In this document: in pieces, positions 51,260 to 63,866 of the stretch
Layout: each line of letters begins with the position of its first letter
Position numbering within the stretch: the stretch's first letter is position 1
Assembly: GCA_963556195.1 (NCBI GenBank)
Contig: OY744525.1
Span: 82,349,165-82,413,164 of the forward strand
Direction: 5' to 3'
Source: Sepiola atlantica
Taxonomy: Eukaryota; Mollusca; Cephalopoda; Sepiida; Sepiolidae
DNA: 64,000 nt
Made by a program: the position numbers and the translations under genes
The notes under the pieces: model-generated
Databases searched by the model: none
Told to the model about the DNA's origin: nothing
The model's input: the letters and a program-made list of their open reading frames with translations, nothing else

Positions 51260-53180
51260 GCACCTAACATGAAGATCGATATGATGATAACCCTGTCACC
51301 TCCCAACACATGAACATTAAAAAAAAAAATCTAATAACTTTTTCTCTTCTTACTTATAAAATAAATATATTTTATTTCTTATTTAGATGTTAATGTGAAT
51401 GTGAGAGTTATTCTCCTTTGCGTTTGTCCGGTATTAATTAACGAAAAGGGGATTCTGCCTGGACCCGCCTTTTTGAATCGACCGGCATGTATGATGAATG
51501 ATGATGTTCACATCAGGGCCAATAGCTGGCCCAAAATATCAATTTCTCTTAAATTATTCCGTATTCAACTCAAATTAGTATTGGTTTCTTTTAGAAATGC
51601 TTATGAAAGTTTATTTGTTTTATTACAGTTTCCACGGCAAATGAATATCTTGTGTTTACATTCGCGCTGAACAGGTGCGCTCAACAAATATGCTTCCACC
51701 AGTCAAACTCGTGTTCATCAGATTTGGGAGTCCAAGTTACTGCCGTTCAGTGAAAACACTTTTTGCCTAGCTCATGGACGGCGGCACCGGGGGGGGGGGA
51801 CAGAGGGCTCAAGCCCCCCTTTTTGACTTGCCCCCCCCCACTTTACGGTCATCAATAATGAAGTTATATATGCATGTGTTTAACCGCTCCCCCACTTTTT
51901 AGGGGAGCCCCCCACTTTTATAACTGTCCCGCCGGTCCTGTAGCTAGCGAGTCATTTTAGTTTTTAATGTTAGCACATTTTTAAACTTATGAAAGAAACA
52001 GAAATAACATCTTATTTGTAAAATATACAAGTTATATTATGTTCTTCAGTGTAAAATATAAGTTATCCTCATTTATGATATTTATTTTTAGGTGATTATT
52101 TAAAACTGTTTCATATTACCAGTTGTCTGTGCTAGACTAAGAAATGTTTTTAAGAAATTGTAGTGAAATACGACATTATGCTGCGAATGGCACGGTACAA
52201 TAGTAAATAAAAATTGTCCCGTCAGAAGCAAACTTTGATTTGTCAGCTTAAAGGCTATTTGAGCGTTACTTCGAGAATCCGACAAGATAACTTTATATGT
52301 TAGATTAACATATGTTTTACAGTTTGCGTGCACTTCTTATTAGCGTGATTTTCTAATACTAATAATGCACAAACTCATATTAACAGACATAATTATTTTT
52401 ACTGATTTGTTAGGCAAAAAAATATAGAATGGTATTATGTTAAACAGGATCAGTTCGAGTGTAGGATGTTTTAAAAGAAACATAAAATATTATCTATGTA
52501 AGTTGAGGAATGGACAGCTGATTTTGAGATGTGTAACACACCAGGAGAGAACATCATCAATCAGAATTGACGTGGACATGCCCTGTCCATAAAATATTGA
52601 ATGAAGAAATGTAAAACAGAAGTCAGATATGAAATCACGACTTCAGTGCGATTCACATACCATAGTTCATCAATATGTTACGTGAACTCTCCCTTAGTGC
52701 TTCGTTACCCAACCTTAAATTTAAGACTTCTGGCGACCAAATCGTTAATGATATAGGAAATCACTATAGTTCATCTGGAAACGACTCTACAGCGTATAAA
52801 GAAATACTTTTATATTTCTGTGCCTGTTTATTTGTCAGCAACTAACAAGTTATTTAATATTATAGTTTATATTCGGTGGTCTGTGGCGGAATTAAAGAGA
52901 ACGCAAGAGCGTGACAAAGAGACACATCCGTTATTGTTCACAACCACTCGCTTTTTTTTGTCTTTTACGTTTTCATACCGTTTCTTTTATTTCCTCTAGG
53001 TTTCTTTGCACACCCTGTGATTTCATCTTCGCACTCTGTCTAATGATCAATCAAATGCTGTTTTCTTGTTCGTAGGACTCGACGTTTGCACTTGTTCAAG
53101 TTATGTCTATCTATCTCTAGTAGTTTATGTTTTTATATAGTAAATTAATTCAACGAACAGTACAGTTTTGCAACACTTTA
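51260..53180. other. Spacer without recognised gene
   Basis: A poly-G/poly-C stretch at 51785-51840 contains a small CCCCCACTTT repeat. Frames at 51395-51670 and 52100-52333 show no motif. Confidence 0.45.
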
Positions 53181-56100
53181 ATGTCCCCTGGGTTAGGTCG
53201 TTAAAACCCAACAAACAAACAGACAAATAATGTCCCCTGGGTTAGGTCGTTAAAACCCAACAAACAAACAGACAAATAATGTCCCCTGGGTTAGGTCGTT
53301 AAAACCCAACAAACAAACAGACAAATAATGTCCCCTGGGTTAGGTCGTTAAACCCCAACAAACAAACAGACAAATAATGTCCCCTGGGTTAGGTCGTTAA
53401 AACCCAACAAACAAACAGACAAATAATGTCCCCTGGGTTAGGTCGTTAAAACCCAACAAACAAACAGACAAATAATGTCCCCTGGGTTAGGTCGTTAAAA
53501 CCCAACAAACAAACAGACAAATAATGTCCCCTGGGTTAGGTCGTTAAAACCCAACAAACAAACAGACAAATAATGTCCCCTGGGTTAGGTCGTTAAACCC
53601 CAACAAACAAACAGACAAATAATGTCCCCTGGGTTAGGTCGTTAAAACCCAACAAACAAACAGACAAATAATGTCCCCTGGGTTAGGTCGTTAAAACCCA
53701 ACAAACAAACAGACAAATAATGTCCCCTGGGTTAGGTCGTTAAAACCCAACAAACAAACAGACAAATAATGTCCCCTGGGTTAGGTCGTTAAAACCCAAC
53801 AAACAAACAGACAAATAATGTCCCCTGGGTTAGGTCGTTAAACCCCAACAAACAAACAGACAAATAATGTCCCCTGGGTTAGGTCGTTAAAACCCAACAA
53901 ACAAACAGACAAATAATGTCCCCTGGGTTAGGTCGTTAAAACCCAACAAACAAACAGACAAATAATGTCCCCTGGGTTAGGTCGTTAAAACCCAACAAAC
54001 AAACAGACAAATAATGTCCCCTGGGTTAGGTCGTTAAAACCCAACAAACAAACAGACAAATAATGTCCCCTGGGTTAGGTCGTTAAACCCCAACAAACAA
54101 ACAGACAAATAATGTCCCCTGGGTTAGGTCGTTAAAACCCAACAAACAAACAGACAAATAATGTCCCCTGGGTTAGGTCGTTAAAACCCAACAAACAAAC
54201 AGACAAATAATGTCCCCTGGGTTAGGTCGTTAAAACCCAACAAACAAACAGACAAATAATGTCCCCTGGGTTAGGTCGTTAAACCCCAACAAACAAACAG
54301 ACAAATAATGTCCCCTAGGTTAGGTCGTTAAAACCCAACAAACAAACAGACAAATAATGTCCCCTGGGTTAGGTCGTTAAACCCCAACAAACAAACAGAC
54401 AAATAATGTCCCCTGGGTTAGGTCGTTAAAACCCAACAAACAAACAGACAAATAATGTCCCCTGGGTTAGGTCGTTAAAACCCAACAAACAAACAGACAA
54501 ATAATGTCCCCTGGGTTAGGTCGTTAAACCCCAACAAACAAACAGACAAATAATGTCCCCTGGGTTAGGTCGTTAAAACCCAACAAACAAACAGACAAAT
54601 AATGTCCCCTGGGTTAGGTCGTTAAAACCCAACAAACAAACAGACAAATAATGTCCCCTGGGTTAGGTCGTTAAACCCCAACAAACAAACAGACAAATAA
54701 TGTCCCCTGGGTTAGGTCGTTAAAACCCAACAAACAAACAGACAAATAATGTCCCCTGGGTTAGGTCGTTAAAACCCAACAAACAAACAGACAAATAATG
54801 TCCCCTGGGTTAGGTCGTTAAACCCCAACAAACAAACAGACAAATAATGTCCCCTGGGTTAGGTCGTTAAAACCCAACAAACAAACAGACAAATAATGTC
54901 CCCTGGGTTAGGTCGTTAAACCCCAACAAACAAACAGACAAATAATGTCCCCTGGGTTAGGTCGTTAAAACCCAACAAACAAACAGACAAATAATGTCCC
55001 CTGGGTTAGGTCGTTAAACCCCAACAAACAAACAGACAAATAATGTCCCCTGGGTTAGGTCGTTAAACCCCAACAAACAAACAGACAAATAATGTCCCCT
55101 GGGTTAGGTCGTTAAAACCCAACAAACAAACAGACAAATAATGTCCCCTGGGTTAGGTCGTTAAAACCCAACAAACAAACAGACAAATAATGTCCCCTGG
55201 GTTAGGTCGTTAAAACCCAACAAACAAACAGACAAATAATGTCCCCTGGGTTAGGTCGTTAAAACCCAACAAACAAACAGACAAATAATGTCCCCTGGGT
55301 TAGGTCGTTAAACCCCAACAAACAAACAGACAAATAATGTCCCCTGGGTTAGGTCGTTAAAACCCAACAAACAAACAGACAAATAATGTCCCCTGGGTTA
55401 GGTCGTTAAAACCCAACAAACAAACAGACAAATAATGTCCCCTGGGTTAGGTCGTTAAAACCCAACAAACAAACAGACAAATAATGTCCCCTGGGTTAGG
55501 TCGTTAAACCCCAACAAACAAACAGACAAATAATGTCCCCTGGGTTAGGTCGTTAAAACCCAACAAACAAACAGACAAATAATGTCCCCTGGGTTAGGTC
55601 GTTAAACCCCAACAAACAAACAGACAAATAATGTCCCCTGGGTTAGGTCGTTAAACCCCAACAAACAAACAGACAAATAATGTCCCCTGGGTTAGGTCGT
55701 TAAAACCCAACAAACAAACAGACAAATAATGTCCCCTGGGTTAGGTCGTTAAACCCCAACAAACAAACAGACAAATAATGTCCCCTGGGTTAGGTCGTTA
55801 AACCCCAACAAACAAACAGACAAATAATGTCCCCTGGGTTAGGTCGTTAAAACCCAACAAACAAACAGACAAATAATGTCCCCTGGGTTAGGTCGTTAAA
55901 CCCCAACAAACAAACAGACAAATAATGTCCCCTGGGTTAGGTCGTTAAACCCCAACAAACAAACAGACAAATAATGTCCCCTGGGTTAGGTCGTTAAAAC
56001 CCAACAAACAAACAGACAAATAATGTCCCCTGGGTTAGGTCGTTAAACCCCAACAAACAAACAGACAAATAATGTCCCCTGGGTTAGGTCGTTAAACCCC

Positions 56101-58187
56101 AACAAACAAACAGACAAATAATGTCCCCTGGGTTAGGTCGTTAAAACCCAACAAACAAACAGACAAATAATGTCCCCTGGGTTAGGTCGTTAAAACCCAA
56201 CAAACAAACAGACAAATAATGTCCCCTGGGTTAGGTCGTTAAACCCCAACAAACAAACAGACAAATAATGTCCCCTGGGTTAGGTCGTTAAAACCCAACA
56301 AACAAACAGACAAATAATGTCCCCTGGGTTAGGTCGTTAAAACCCAACAAACAAACAGACAAATAATGTCCCCTGGGTTAGGTCGTTAAAACCCAACAAA
56401 CAAACAGACAAATAATGTCCCCTGGGTTAGGTCGTTAAAACCCAACAAACAAACAGACAAATAATGTCCCCTGGGTTAGGTCGTTAAAACCCAACAAACA
56501 AACAGACAAATAATGTCCCCTGGGTTAGGTCGTTAAACCCCAACAAACAAACAGACAAATAATGTCCCCTGGGTTAGGTCGTTAAAACCCAACAAACAAA
56601 CAGACAAATAATGTCCCCTGGGTTAGGTCGTTAAAACCCAACAAACAAACAGACAAATAATGTCCCCTGGGTTAGGTCGTTAAACCCCAACAAACAAACA
56701 GACAAATAATGTCCCCTGGGTTAGGTCGTTAAAACCCAACAAACAAACAGACAAATAATGTCCCCTGGGTTAGGTCGTTAAAACCCAACAAACAAACAGA
56801 CAAATAATGTCCCCTGGGTTAGGTCGTTAAAACCCAACAAACAAACAGACAAATAATGTCCCCTGGGTTAGGTCGTTAAACCCCAACAAACAAACAGACA
56901 AATAATGTCCCCTGGGTTAGGTCGTTAAAACCCAACAAACAAACAGACAAATAATGTCCCCTGGGTTAGGTCGTTAAACCCCAACAAACAAACAGACAAA
57001 TAATGTCCCCTGGGTTAGGTCGTTAAACCCCAACAAACAAACAGACAAATAATGTCCCCTGGGTTAGGTCGTTAAAACCCAACAAACAAACAGACAAATA
57101 ATGTCCCCTGGGTTAGGTCGTTAAACCCCAACAAACAAACAGACAAATAATGTCCCCTGGGTTAGGTCGTTAAACCCCAACAAACAAACAGACAAATAAT
57201 GTCCCCTGGGTTAGGTCGTTAAAACCCAACAAACAAACAGACAAATAATGTCCCCTGGGTTAGGTCGTTAAACCCCAACAAACAAACAGACAAATAATGT
57301 CCCCTGGGTTAGGTCGTTAAAACCCAACAAACAAACAGACAAATAATGTCCCCTGGGTTAGGTCGTTAAAACCCAACAAACAAACAGACAAATAATGTCC
57401 CCTGGGTTAGGTCGTTAAAACCCAACAAACAAACAGACAAATAATGTCCCCTGGGTTAGGTCGTTAAACCCCAACAAACAAACAGACAAATAATGTCCCC
57501 TGGGTTAGGTCGTTAAAACCCAACAAACAAACAGACAAATAATGTCCCCTGGGTTAGGTCGTTAAAACCCAACAAACAAACAGACAAATAATGTCCCCTG
57601 GGTTAGGTCGTTAAAACCCAACAAACAAACAGACAAATAATGTCCCCTGGGTTAGGTCGTTAAAACCCAACAAACAAACAGACAAATAATGTCCCCTGGG
57701 TTAGGTCGTTAAAACCCAACAAACAAACAGACAAATAATGTCCCCTGGGTTAGGTCGTTAAAACCCAACAAACAAACAGACAAATAATGTCCCCTGGGTT
57801 AGGTCGTTAAAACCCAACAAACAAACAGACAAATAATGTCCCCTGGGTTAGGTCGTTAAAACCCAACAAACAAACAGACAAATAATGTCCCCTGGGTTAG
57901 GTCGTTAAAACCCAACAAACAAACAGACAAATAATGTCCCCTGGGTTAGGTCGTTAAAACCCAACAAACAAACAGACAAATAATGTCCCCTGGGTTAGGT
58001 CGTTAAAACCCAACAAACAAACAGACAAATAATGTCCCCTGGGTTAGGTCGTTAAAACCCAACAAACAAACAGACAAATAATGTCCCCTGGGTTAGGTCG
58101 TTAAAACCCAACAAACAAACAGACAAATAATGTCCCCTGGGTTAGGTCGTTAAAACCCAACAAACAAACAGACAAATAATGTCCCCT
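53181..58187. repeat. 49-bp minisatellite, 102 units
   Basis: From the first ATGTCCCCTGGG at 53181 to the last at 58179 there are exactly 102 steps of 49 bp, then a partial unit. The unit reads ATGTCCCCTGGGTTAGGTCG, TTAAAACCCAACAAACAAAC, AGACAAATA. Almost all variation is one A/C site (TTAAAACCC or TTAAACCCC), plus one G-to-A in the unit at 54308. TGGGTT and AACCCA within each unit can pair as a hairpin. No open frame spans it. Confidence 0.98.
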
Positions 58188-58744
58188 AGCGAACATTTAA
58201 ATCAAGATATGTAAGCTACTGAACCTTCTACCTAAAATCCTTATTCCAATTTAGATCGAAATCCATTGAATGATTTTGATTCTAGACATTTATTAAACTT
58301 TCGGGCTTAAGCTTAAGGGATTCGGAGAACTTGAAGTTTAGGGAATCTTGCTTAATTAATGACTAATAATTATGGATCGAATTTCTTGCAAATTTTAAAT
58401 GGGAGATTGCGACTATTTTATGCTACTTGACAACCCTTAAAAATAGTCCAAAGAAAGTGAGATTTTGGAAATATGTATTAATTAATGTCTATAACTATGG
58501 TTAAAATTTAATTAAGTTCGAAGGGCTTCCAGTCACCCCATTTGGATAGTTCACAGTAACAACCTTTACGCCTACCATCTGTGTTTCAAACTCCATAATG
58601 ATACCCCACTCCTCAGACATTTGATTTTTCGTTGATTCATTTTTCATTGCAATTGTTCTGACAACCTAGAAGTTGCCTTGACTTTTGACAGATCATTTTT
58701 GTTTGAACAAGGTATGGTTTGATTCAGTCCTATGAAACTATCCC
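58188..58744. other. AT-rich spacer
   Basis: A loose match to repeat family X around 58255-58325 (ATTCTAGACATTTATT). Nothing else. Confidence 0.35.
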
Positions 58745-58965
58745 CTCAGGCATTACCGTCTTCTTCGAGGGGGATTATTGCCGGTCGCCAGAGCCCTCTC
58801 TACAGGGGAATGCCAACGGATCCGTTCACGTCTATTTTTTTGTAACTTCCAGCTATTTTTTACCTTTTTAACGAGTGGGGGGTACAAGGTCTGCCTGGTA
58901 CCGCTCACGTTAAAAAAGACATTACGTAACATCGCTCGTTGCCGTGGGAAGCACGTAAATCTAAA
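58745..58965 (+). mobile_element. SINE copy, strongly diverged
   Basis: CAGGGGAATGCCAACGGATC corresponds to the GGGGAATGCCGACGGGGC block, followed by TCTATTTTTTTGTA. The end GTTGCCGTGGGAAGCACGTA plus AAT corresponds to the common tail. The head is not identifiable. Confidence 0.5.
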
Positions 58966-60127
58966 AACCTACCCCGTGCGCATTTCATTTTCTCGTCGAT
59001 CCATTTATCTATCTGTAAATGTTTATCTCTGAACTCAACCATTTTACTTAAATACAATAAATTAAATAAGTCGTACATATAAAAGCGAGATAACAATTAT
59101 AATTAACAATATCTTACGTTAAAATTTCAAATGACAGTAAAAACAAAATGTCAAAGAACAAAGCTATTCTGAAAACAATATAGATTTAAGAGAAACAATT
59201 ACGTCTATTCTCTTTCCTAAAAATATAATATTAATAATTTTGTTCTTGATTCTATTCTTTAACTTTTCTTCAAGGTCATAAGATGTGGAGATTATTATTT
59301 AAAACTAGGTTTACCTTCCCGGCGTTGCCAAGTTGTCGTTTTACGTCCATTTTTTTCGCCTTATTTCGTCTTTTTTAAAAAATGTCGTTTTTTTTAAAAA
59401 CCAAATTACGTTTCTTTTAAAAATAGGATTTTTAAAGCTAAATTAAATTATTACGGTATATTTTGGTCATTAAATCATTAATATATACAACTATAACCAA
59501 TTTTGTTAGAATAATGTCGTGTTAATCTTTATTTATAAAAGTAATTGATGCATTAACCTTTCAACATTTTCAATCTTTTAATACATGAGGAATTGCTAAG
59601 AATTTAAAAAACAGAAATGATTTTCTGTTCGACAGGCTTCCAAATTACTTTCAAATTTCGAAGGATCACGAAGTAATTCATTTTTTTTACAACTATTAAC
59701 TATTTTAGTTTATTAGTTTACGTACATGCATTTTGGTGGATTTAATTCCGTAATTAAATTATTTTAAAAGGGATTAAACATTTTTTTTTCATATTACGTT
59801 ACTTCATTTTTTGATTTGAATAAATTATCAATTAATAGTAAATGAAAAAAAAATTTAATGTGCGATTATGAAAGTTACGTAGATGCGACAAATATAATCG
59901 TATTAATATCGAGATATTTTTGTTATTGATTCTATACTTCTACTTTTCTTCTTAAGGTCAGAAGATAGGGAGCTTATTGTTTGCAATTTATGAAAATTAT
60001 AAAAGGTTATACTTATATAAGTTATACTTCAAAGTGAGTTTTTTTTTTTTACAAAAACAGTAACAACGTGGAGTTTAGGAGAAAATGATATACAAAATGA
60101 GTTTGTCACGGAACAAAAAAGCTTAGA
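58966..60127. other. AT-rich spacer with a direct repeat
   Basis: 59240-59300 and 59920-59980 are related (TTTGTTCTTGATTCTATTCT / TTTGTTATTGATTCTATACT, then AAGGTCATAAGATG / AAGGTCAGAAGATA). No gene seen. Confidence 0.45.
59305..59340 (-). mobile_element. Helitron-like 3' end
   Basis: Reverse complement: CTTGGCAACGCCGGGAAGGT then AAACCTAG before T. Confidence 0.35.
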
Positions 60128-60318
60128 GCAATTAAAATGAGGCAATGATTAAGATGTAGTATTTGTTCTGTCCACAGAGGAGGAGGAATCATTATTGGCG
60201 GGGGTGAATTTTTAGTTTTGTTCCATCCAGAATGCCCCTGTTTAAGGAGTTGGATTTTCTTCATATTAAACCGACGTTGAGTCACATCCAGACCTTGTGG
60301 GGAGGTGTTAAATAAAAA
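60128..60318 (+). mobile_element. U2-headed SINE, short-body type, diverged
   Basis: ATTAAGATGTAGTATTTGTT then CTGTCC at the head. CCATCCAGAATGCCCCTGTT in the body. CCAGACCTTGTGGGGAGGTG then TTAAATA at the tail. Confidence 0.65.
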
Positions 60319-60566
60319 CATTATTCTAACGACGTAAAGGTTATCTAAAACTTACGCGTGACAGACAATTGGACAGACAGAGTCTTTTATTGCAATACAA
60401 GATGACCCGTTGCATCAGCATTTGTTCTACCCTCTATCTCTTCATCTCTTTTGTATCTATCACCTTTTCCGTCACGCTCTTTCCGCTTTCTTCTCTCTCC
60501 TTTACTTATTCACTTCATTCGCCTTTTGTGACATCGTCGACTGTGCCCCAATATTATAACTAAAGG

Positions 60567-60568
<2 letters not shown>
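60319..60568. other. Spacer
   Basis: Pyrimidine-rich; a 64-aa frame at 60369 has no motif. Confidence 0.35.

Positions 60569-60591
<23 letters not shown>
60569..60591. repeat. (TA)n microsatellite
   Basis: Short TA run followed by TG. Confidence 0.85.
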
Positions 60592-60599
<8 letters not shown>

Positions 60600-60757
60600 A
60601 TATATTTATTTAAAGTTTTTAATTGAATATCTTCCGACGATTAAATATATTACTATAAATTTCCTTTTTCTTCTTGTGATATTGTCCTCGACTCGCTATG
60701 ACTCCGTTCATCCTATTTAAAACCTTGATAAAATTCTGTACCACAAAATATTTGTTC

Positions 60758-60759
<2 letters not shown>

Positions 60760-60814
<55 letters not shown>
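60760..60814. repeat. (TA)n microsatellite
   Basis: About 55 bp TA. Confidence 0.9.
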
Positions 60815-60817
<3 letters not shown>

Positions 60818-60959
60818 GTACTAACAAACAAAAGCTCCATATATTAGAAGCCCTATATATGAAAAACAAAAAAACCCTAATTAATAGAATTAACTTTAAT
60901 ATCAGTAATAACATTCTAAAATGTTTATAGCTCCAATATAGTTTTGTACTTAGTACATA

Positions 60960-61221
60960 ATTCCCGCCAAAACCCTCTATAAATACTACACATGGCCAAT
61001 ACCTGATTAACCTCATTCCCCCTGAAGATGGATACAGATGGGTCCGAAAGTATTTGGAAGACAGATGCAAATTATGGCAAATTTATCAGCCAATTCCCCT
61101 CCGAAACTAAGATCCTAATTCGGACTATTGAAAGGATTTACCAAAGGATATCTAGACACGAGTTGTCTCTTATATTCAACAATACTTGCCTGCAAGGGAA
61201 GATGCTGCCTAGATATACATG

Positions 61222-61222
<1 letters not shown>
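60960..61222 (+). pseudogene. Penelope-like leader and ORF start fragment
   Basis: The leader has CCCCCTGAAGATGGATACAG then ATGGGTCCGAAAG: CTGAAGA, one extra T, stem GGAT/GTCC, GAAA, a hammerhead-like layout. The frame then reads RIYQRISRHELSLIFNNTCL and QGKMLPRYT before a stop and a TA run. The KxLPxYT block matches 17850 and 20400 minus. Confidence 0.45.

Positions 61223-61269
<47 letters not shown>
61223..61269. repeat. (TA)n microsatellite
   Basis: TA run directly after the Penelope-like block. Confidence 0.9.
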
Positions 61270-61270
<1 letters not shown>

Positions 61271-62586
61271 AACATCTCTCAAAATCGGGTCAGAATCGAA
61301 CCTAGAGAGCATATTTTGATCAAATAAATAGCTCTTATTGGATAGAGCTATTTCAATAATGAATTATTATAAAACATTTGGATTAACCACTTTACTGCAG
61401 TTTCGCGGTATCGCCGATCATTAAAAGTGTGCTTGTAGTTTATATCAAGCTTAAGGACGAACACGGCTAAATGGGGAGTACATACTCATGTGCCCGTGCA
61501 TTTGGTGAATTTATTATTATTATTATTCATATTATTATTATTAATTTTTTTTTTTTTTTAATTTCTTTAATTCCTCTATTTTATTGTATAATATTAGTTA
61601 TTAATTATTTGCTTTTATTCTACAGATGTTTAATCAGAGAAACTATGCATCAAATTAGATTGCACACAATTATTGTCTTTAATTAGTCATGGCTGAAACA
61701 GCAAAGCAACTATTTGTTTTGTGTTTGCATTCAGCTATGAACGCTGGTTTATTATTTAATGAATTCATTTGGTTTTGGAGATTTTGGCATTTCCCCTCTA
61801 AACATAATTCACAGTTTCTACTATTTATACTGCGGTGAGGTGGCTAATTTTTATATTCCCCAATTAATATTTGAGCGTATAGGTTTTATCTTTCCCATAA
61901 ATATTTATACAGTCTGGTGCTATTTCTGTAATATCATCACGTGATGATTGTACCTACACTTGAAATTATTTTCAGTATCTCCTATGTATACCTTTTGTTT
62001 CTTTATTGATATTCCTATTTAGTGTTGCTTTATATATAACAGTGTGTGTGTGTGTTAATGTTATTTTGATGAATCATAAATTGGAAAGTGTTTTTTTTTA
62101 AAATGAATTCAATGGCCGTCTTATTTACTTACTTTCCGAAACAAACATCCTTTTCTATTTTCGTACTCAACTCTCGTGTACTATTGAAATAAGTTTTTCT
62201 TTGTCTTCTGATTAATATCTTCCTCTCATTCTGAGAACAATAAACCGATCAACAAACGCCTCCATATCTTATCAGACATAATTGCGTAGAGTTTCCTCAA
62301 AACAAGGAGATAAACGTCTGTATTTATTATTAGCTGTTTTTTTTTGTTTGTTTGTTTGTTTTGTGTTTATTTATAAATTATTCAGCTCGATCGTTAGACA
62401 GAAGTCCGGAAGGTTTTTTAGTAAATCTTTGATGGAAAAGACGAGTTCTTTTCTCCACACAAAAATGTGTTCTAAAAAAGTAATAATGTATATAGACATA
62501 TATATTAACTTAAAACCTGTCCTACACTGACGATGACGCATTCAGTTCTTCAAGTTTTTTTTCAACGTTTTCTTTCAGATAGATTC
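61270..62586. other. AT-rich spacer without recognised feature
   Basis: ATT repeats near 61512-61540 and poly-T runs. Frames are AT-driven. Confidence 0.45.

Positions 62587-62619
<33 letters not shown>
62587..62619. repeat. (TA)n microsatellite
   Basis: About 33 bp TA. Confidence 0.9.
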
Positions 62620-62621
<2 letters not shown>

Positions 62622-62725
62622 TTAGGGTTAAGATCGGATTTTAACTTCTTGATGAGATCTCAGTTTATAACAGCTGTTGATCGATAACATCGACATGCCA
62701 GTGTAATTGTCTGCGTAAATTAAAA

Positions 62726-62731
<6 letters not shown>
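62619..62731. repeat. Half copy of the 46753 foldback element
   Basis: GGGTTAAGATCGGATTTTAA (loop), then GATGAGATCTCAGTTTATAA and GCTGTTGATCGATAACATCG (right arm). The left arm is missing and TA runs flank both sides. Confidence 0.75.

Positions 62732-62803
<72 letters not shown>
62730..62803. repeat. (TA)n microsatellite
   Basis: About 74 bp TA. Confidence 0.9.
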
Positions 62804-62806
<3 letters not shown>

Positions 62807-62891
62807 GAATAAATACGAAAGTTATTTTAATTTATCACTTCTATATTACCATCAAAACGAGTTACTGTTATTTAAATCAATAATACAACAT

Positions 62892-63240
62892 TTTATTTAC
62901 CTCCCCAGGAGGTTAGGCACAAGGCCAGTTTTATCTTACTCTCACAAGGTAAGATGTGACCTAAGGTCGGATCGGGAAAGTGGGACTTGAAAAGCCAGCG
63001 CCCGAGAAGGTGAGCACTCTGGCCATTAAAAATTGCCTGGGCAGCCCCGTCGGCATTCCCCGGTAGGGCGCCTCAGGCAGTAAGCAATAAACTTTCTCCT
63101 TCCCAAAGAGGGCAGGCAAAGCCTGGGAGGATGAACCTCCTAGAACTGCACAGGACAGATCCATAGACCGGCGTAAATCAAGCCCGAAGGCCAAGACGAT
63201 ACCAGTTTATGGGGTGTAGTATCCATCGGAACAAACGCCG
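62892..63240 (-). mobile_element. U2-headed SINE, long-body type
   Basis: The minus-strand head is CGTTTGTTCCGATGGATACT then ACACC (U2-derived part truncated). The body has TTGATTTACGCCGGTCTATG and GAATGCCGACGGGGCTGCC, and the tail CTAACCTCCTGGGGAGGTAA then ATAAA. Flanked by ATCAATAATACAACAT (62876-62891) and ATCAATGATACAACAT (63241-63256), one mismatch. Confidence 0.85.
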
Positions 63241-63256
63241 ATCAATGATACAACAT

Positions 63257-63582
63257 TTTATTTACCTCCCCAGGAGGTTAGGCACAAGGCCAGGTTTATC
63301 TTACTCCCACAAGTAAGATGTGACCCAAGATCGGGTCGGAAAGTGGGGTTTGAAAAGCCAGCGCCCGAGAAGGTGAGCACTCTGGCCATTAAAAATTGCT
63401 TGGGCAGCCCCGTCGGCATTCCCCGGTAGGGGCGCCTCAGGCAGTAAGCAATAAACTTACTCCTCCCCAAAGAGGGGAGGCAAAGCCTGGGAGGGTGGAC
63501 CTCCTAGAACTGCACAGGACAGACCCATAGACCGGCGTAAATCAAGCCCCGAAGGCCAAGACGATACTAGTTTATGGCGCGT
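63257..63582 (-). mobile_element. SINE, long-body type, head lost, 16-bp target duplication
   Basis: Flanked by perfect ATCAATGATACAACAT at 63241-63256 and 63583-63598. The body is close to the neighbouring copy. The 5' end starts at CCATAAACTAGTATCG and lacks the U2 part. It shares its left target repeat with the SINE at 62892-63240. Confidence 0.85.
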
Positions 63583-63598
63583 ATCAATGATACAACAT

Positions 63599-63866
63599 AT
63601 AATTTTGAAATACTTTCTATATAGTAGAGATGAACGATCTAAAGACAGTCATTAAAATGCCTAATTAGCATAACAATTTTTTAAACAGTTCATAAGAAAT
63701 TAATGTTTGGTGTTATTCATTTGTAATTTCATTGTCCTATTTGGTCTATATATGCGATAGTTTCGTCGATATTAATAGTAATTAATTAAAATTGTTTGAT
63801 AGAAAAATTAATAACTTACTAAAAAAAAACTTTCTTCTGACATAACTCCCTAGAATTCTTGGTATT
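63599..63866. other. AT-rich spacer
   Basis: No recognised feature. Confidence 0.4.

Noticed and set aside
53181..58187. CRISPR array or telomeric repeat
   Set aside because: Units are 49 bp with no unique spacers, in eukaryotic DNA. GGGTTAGG occurs once per unit but there is no short TTAGGG tract, so it is neither CRISPR nor telomere.
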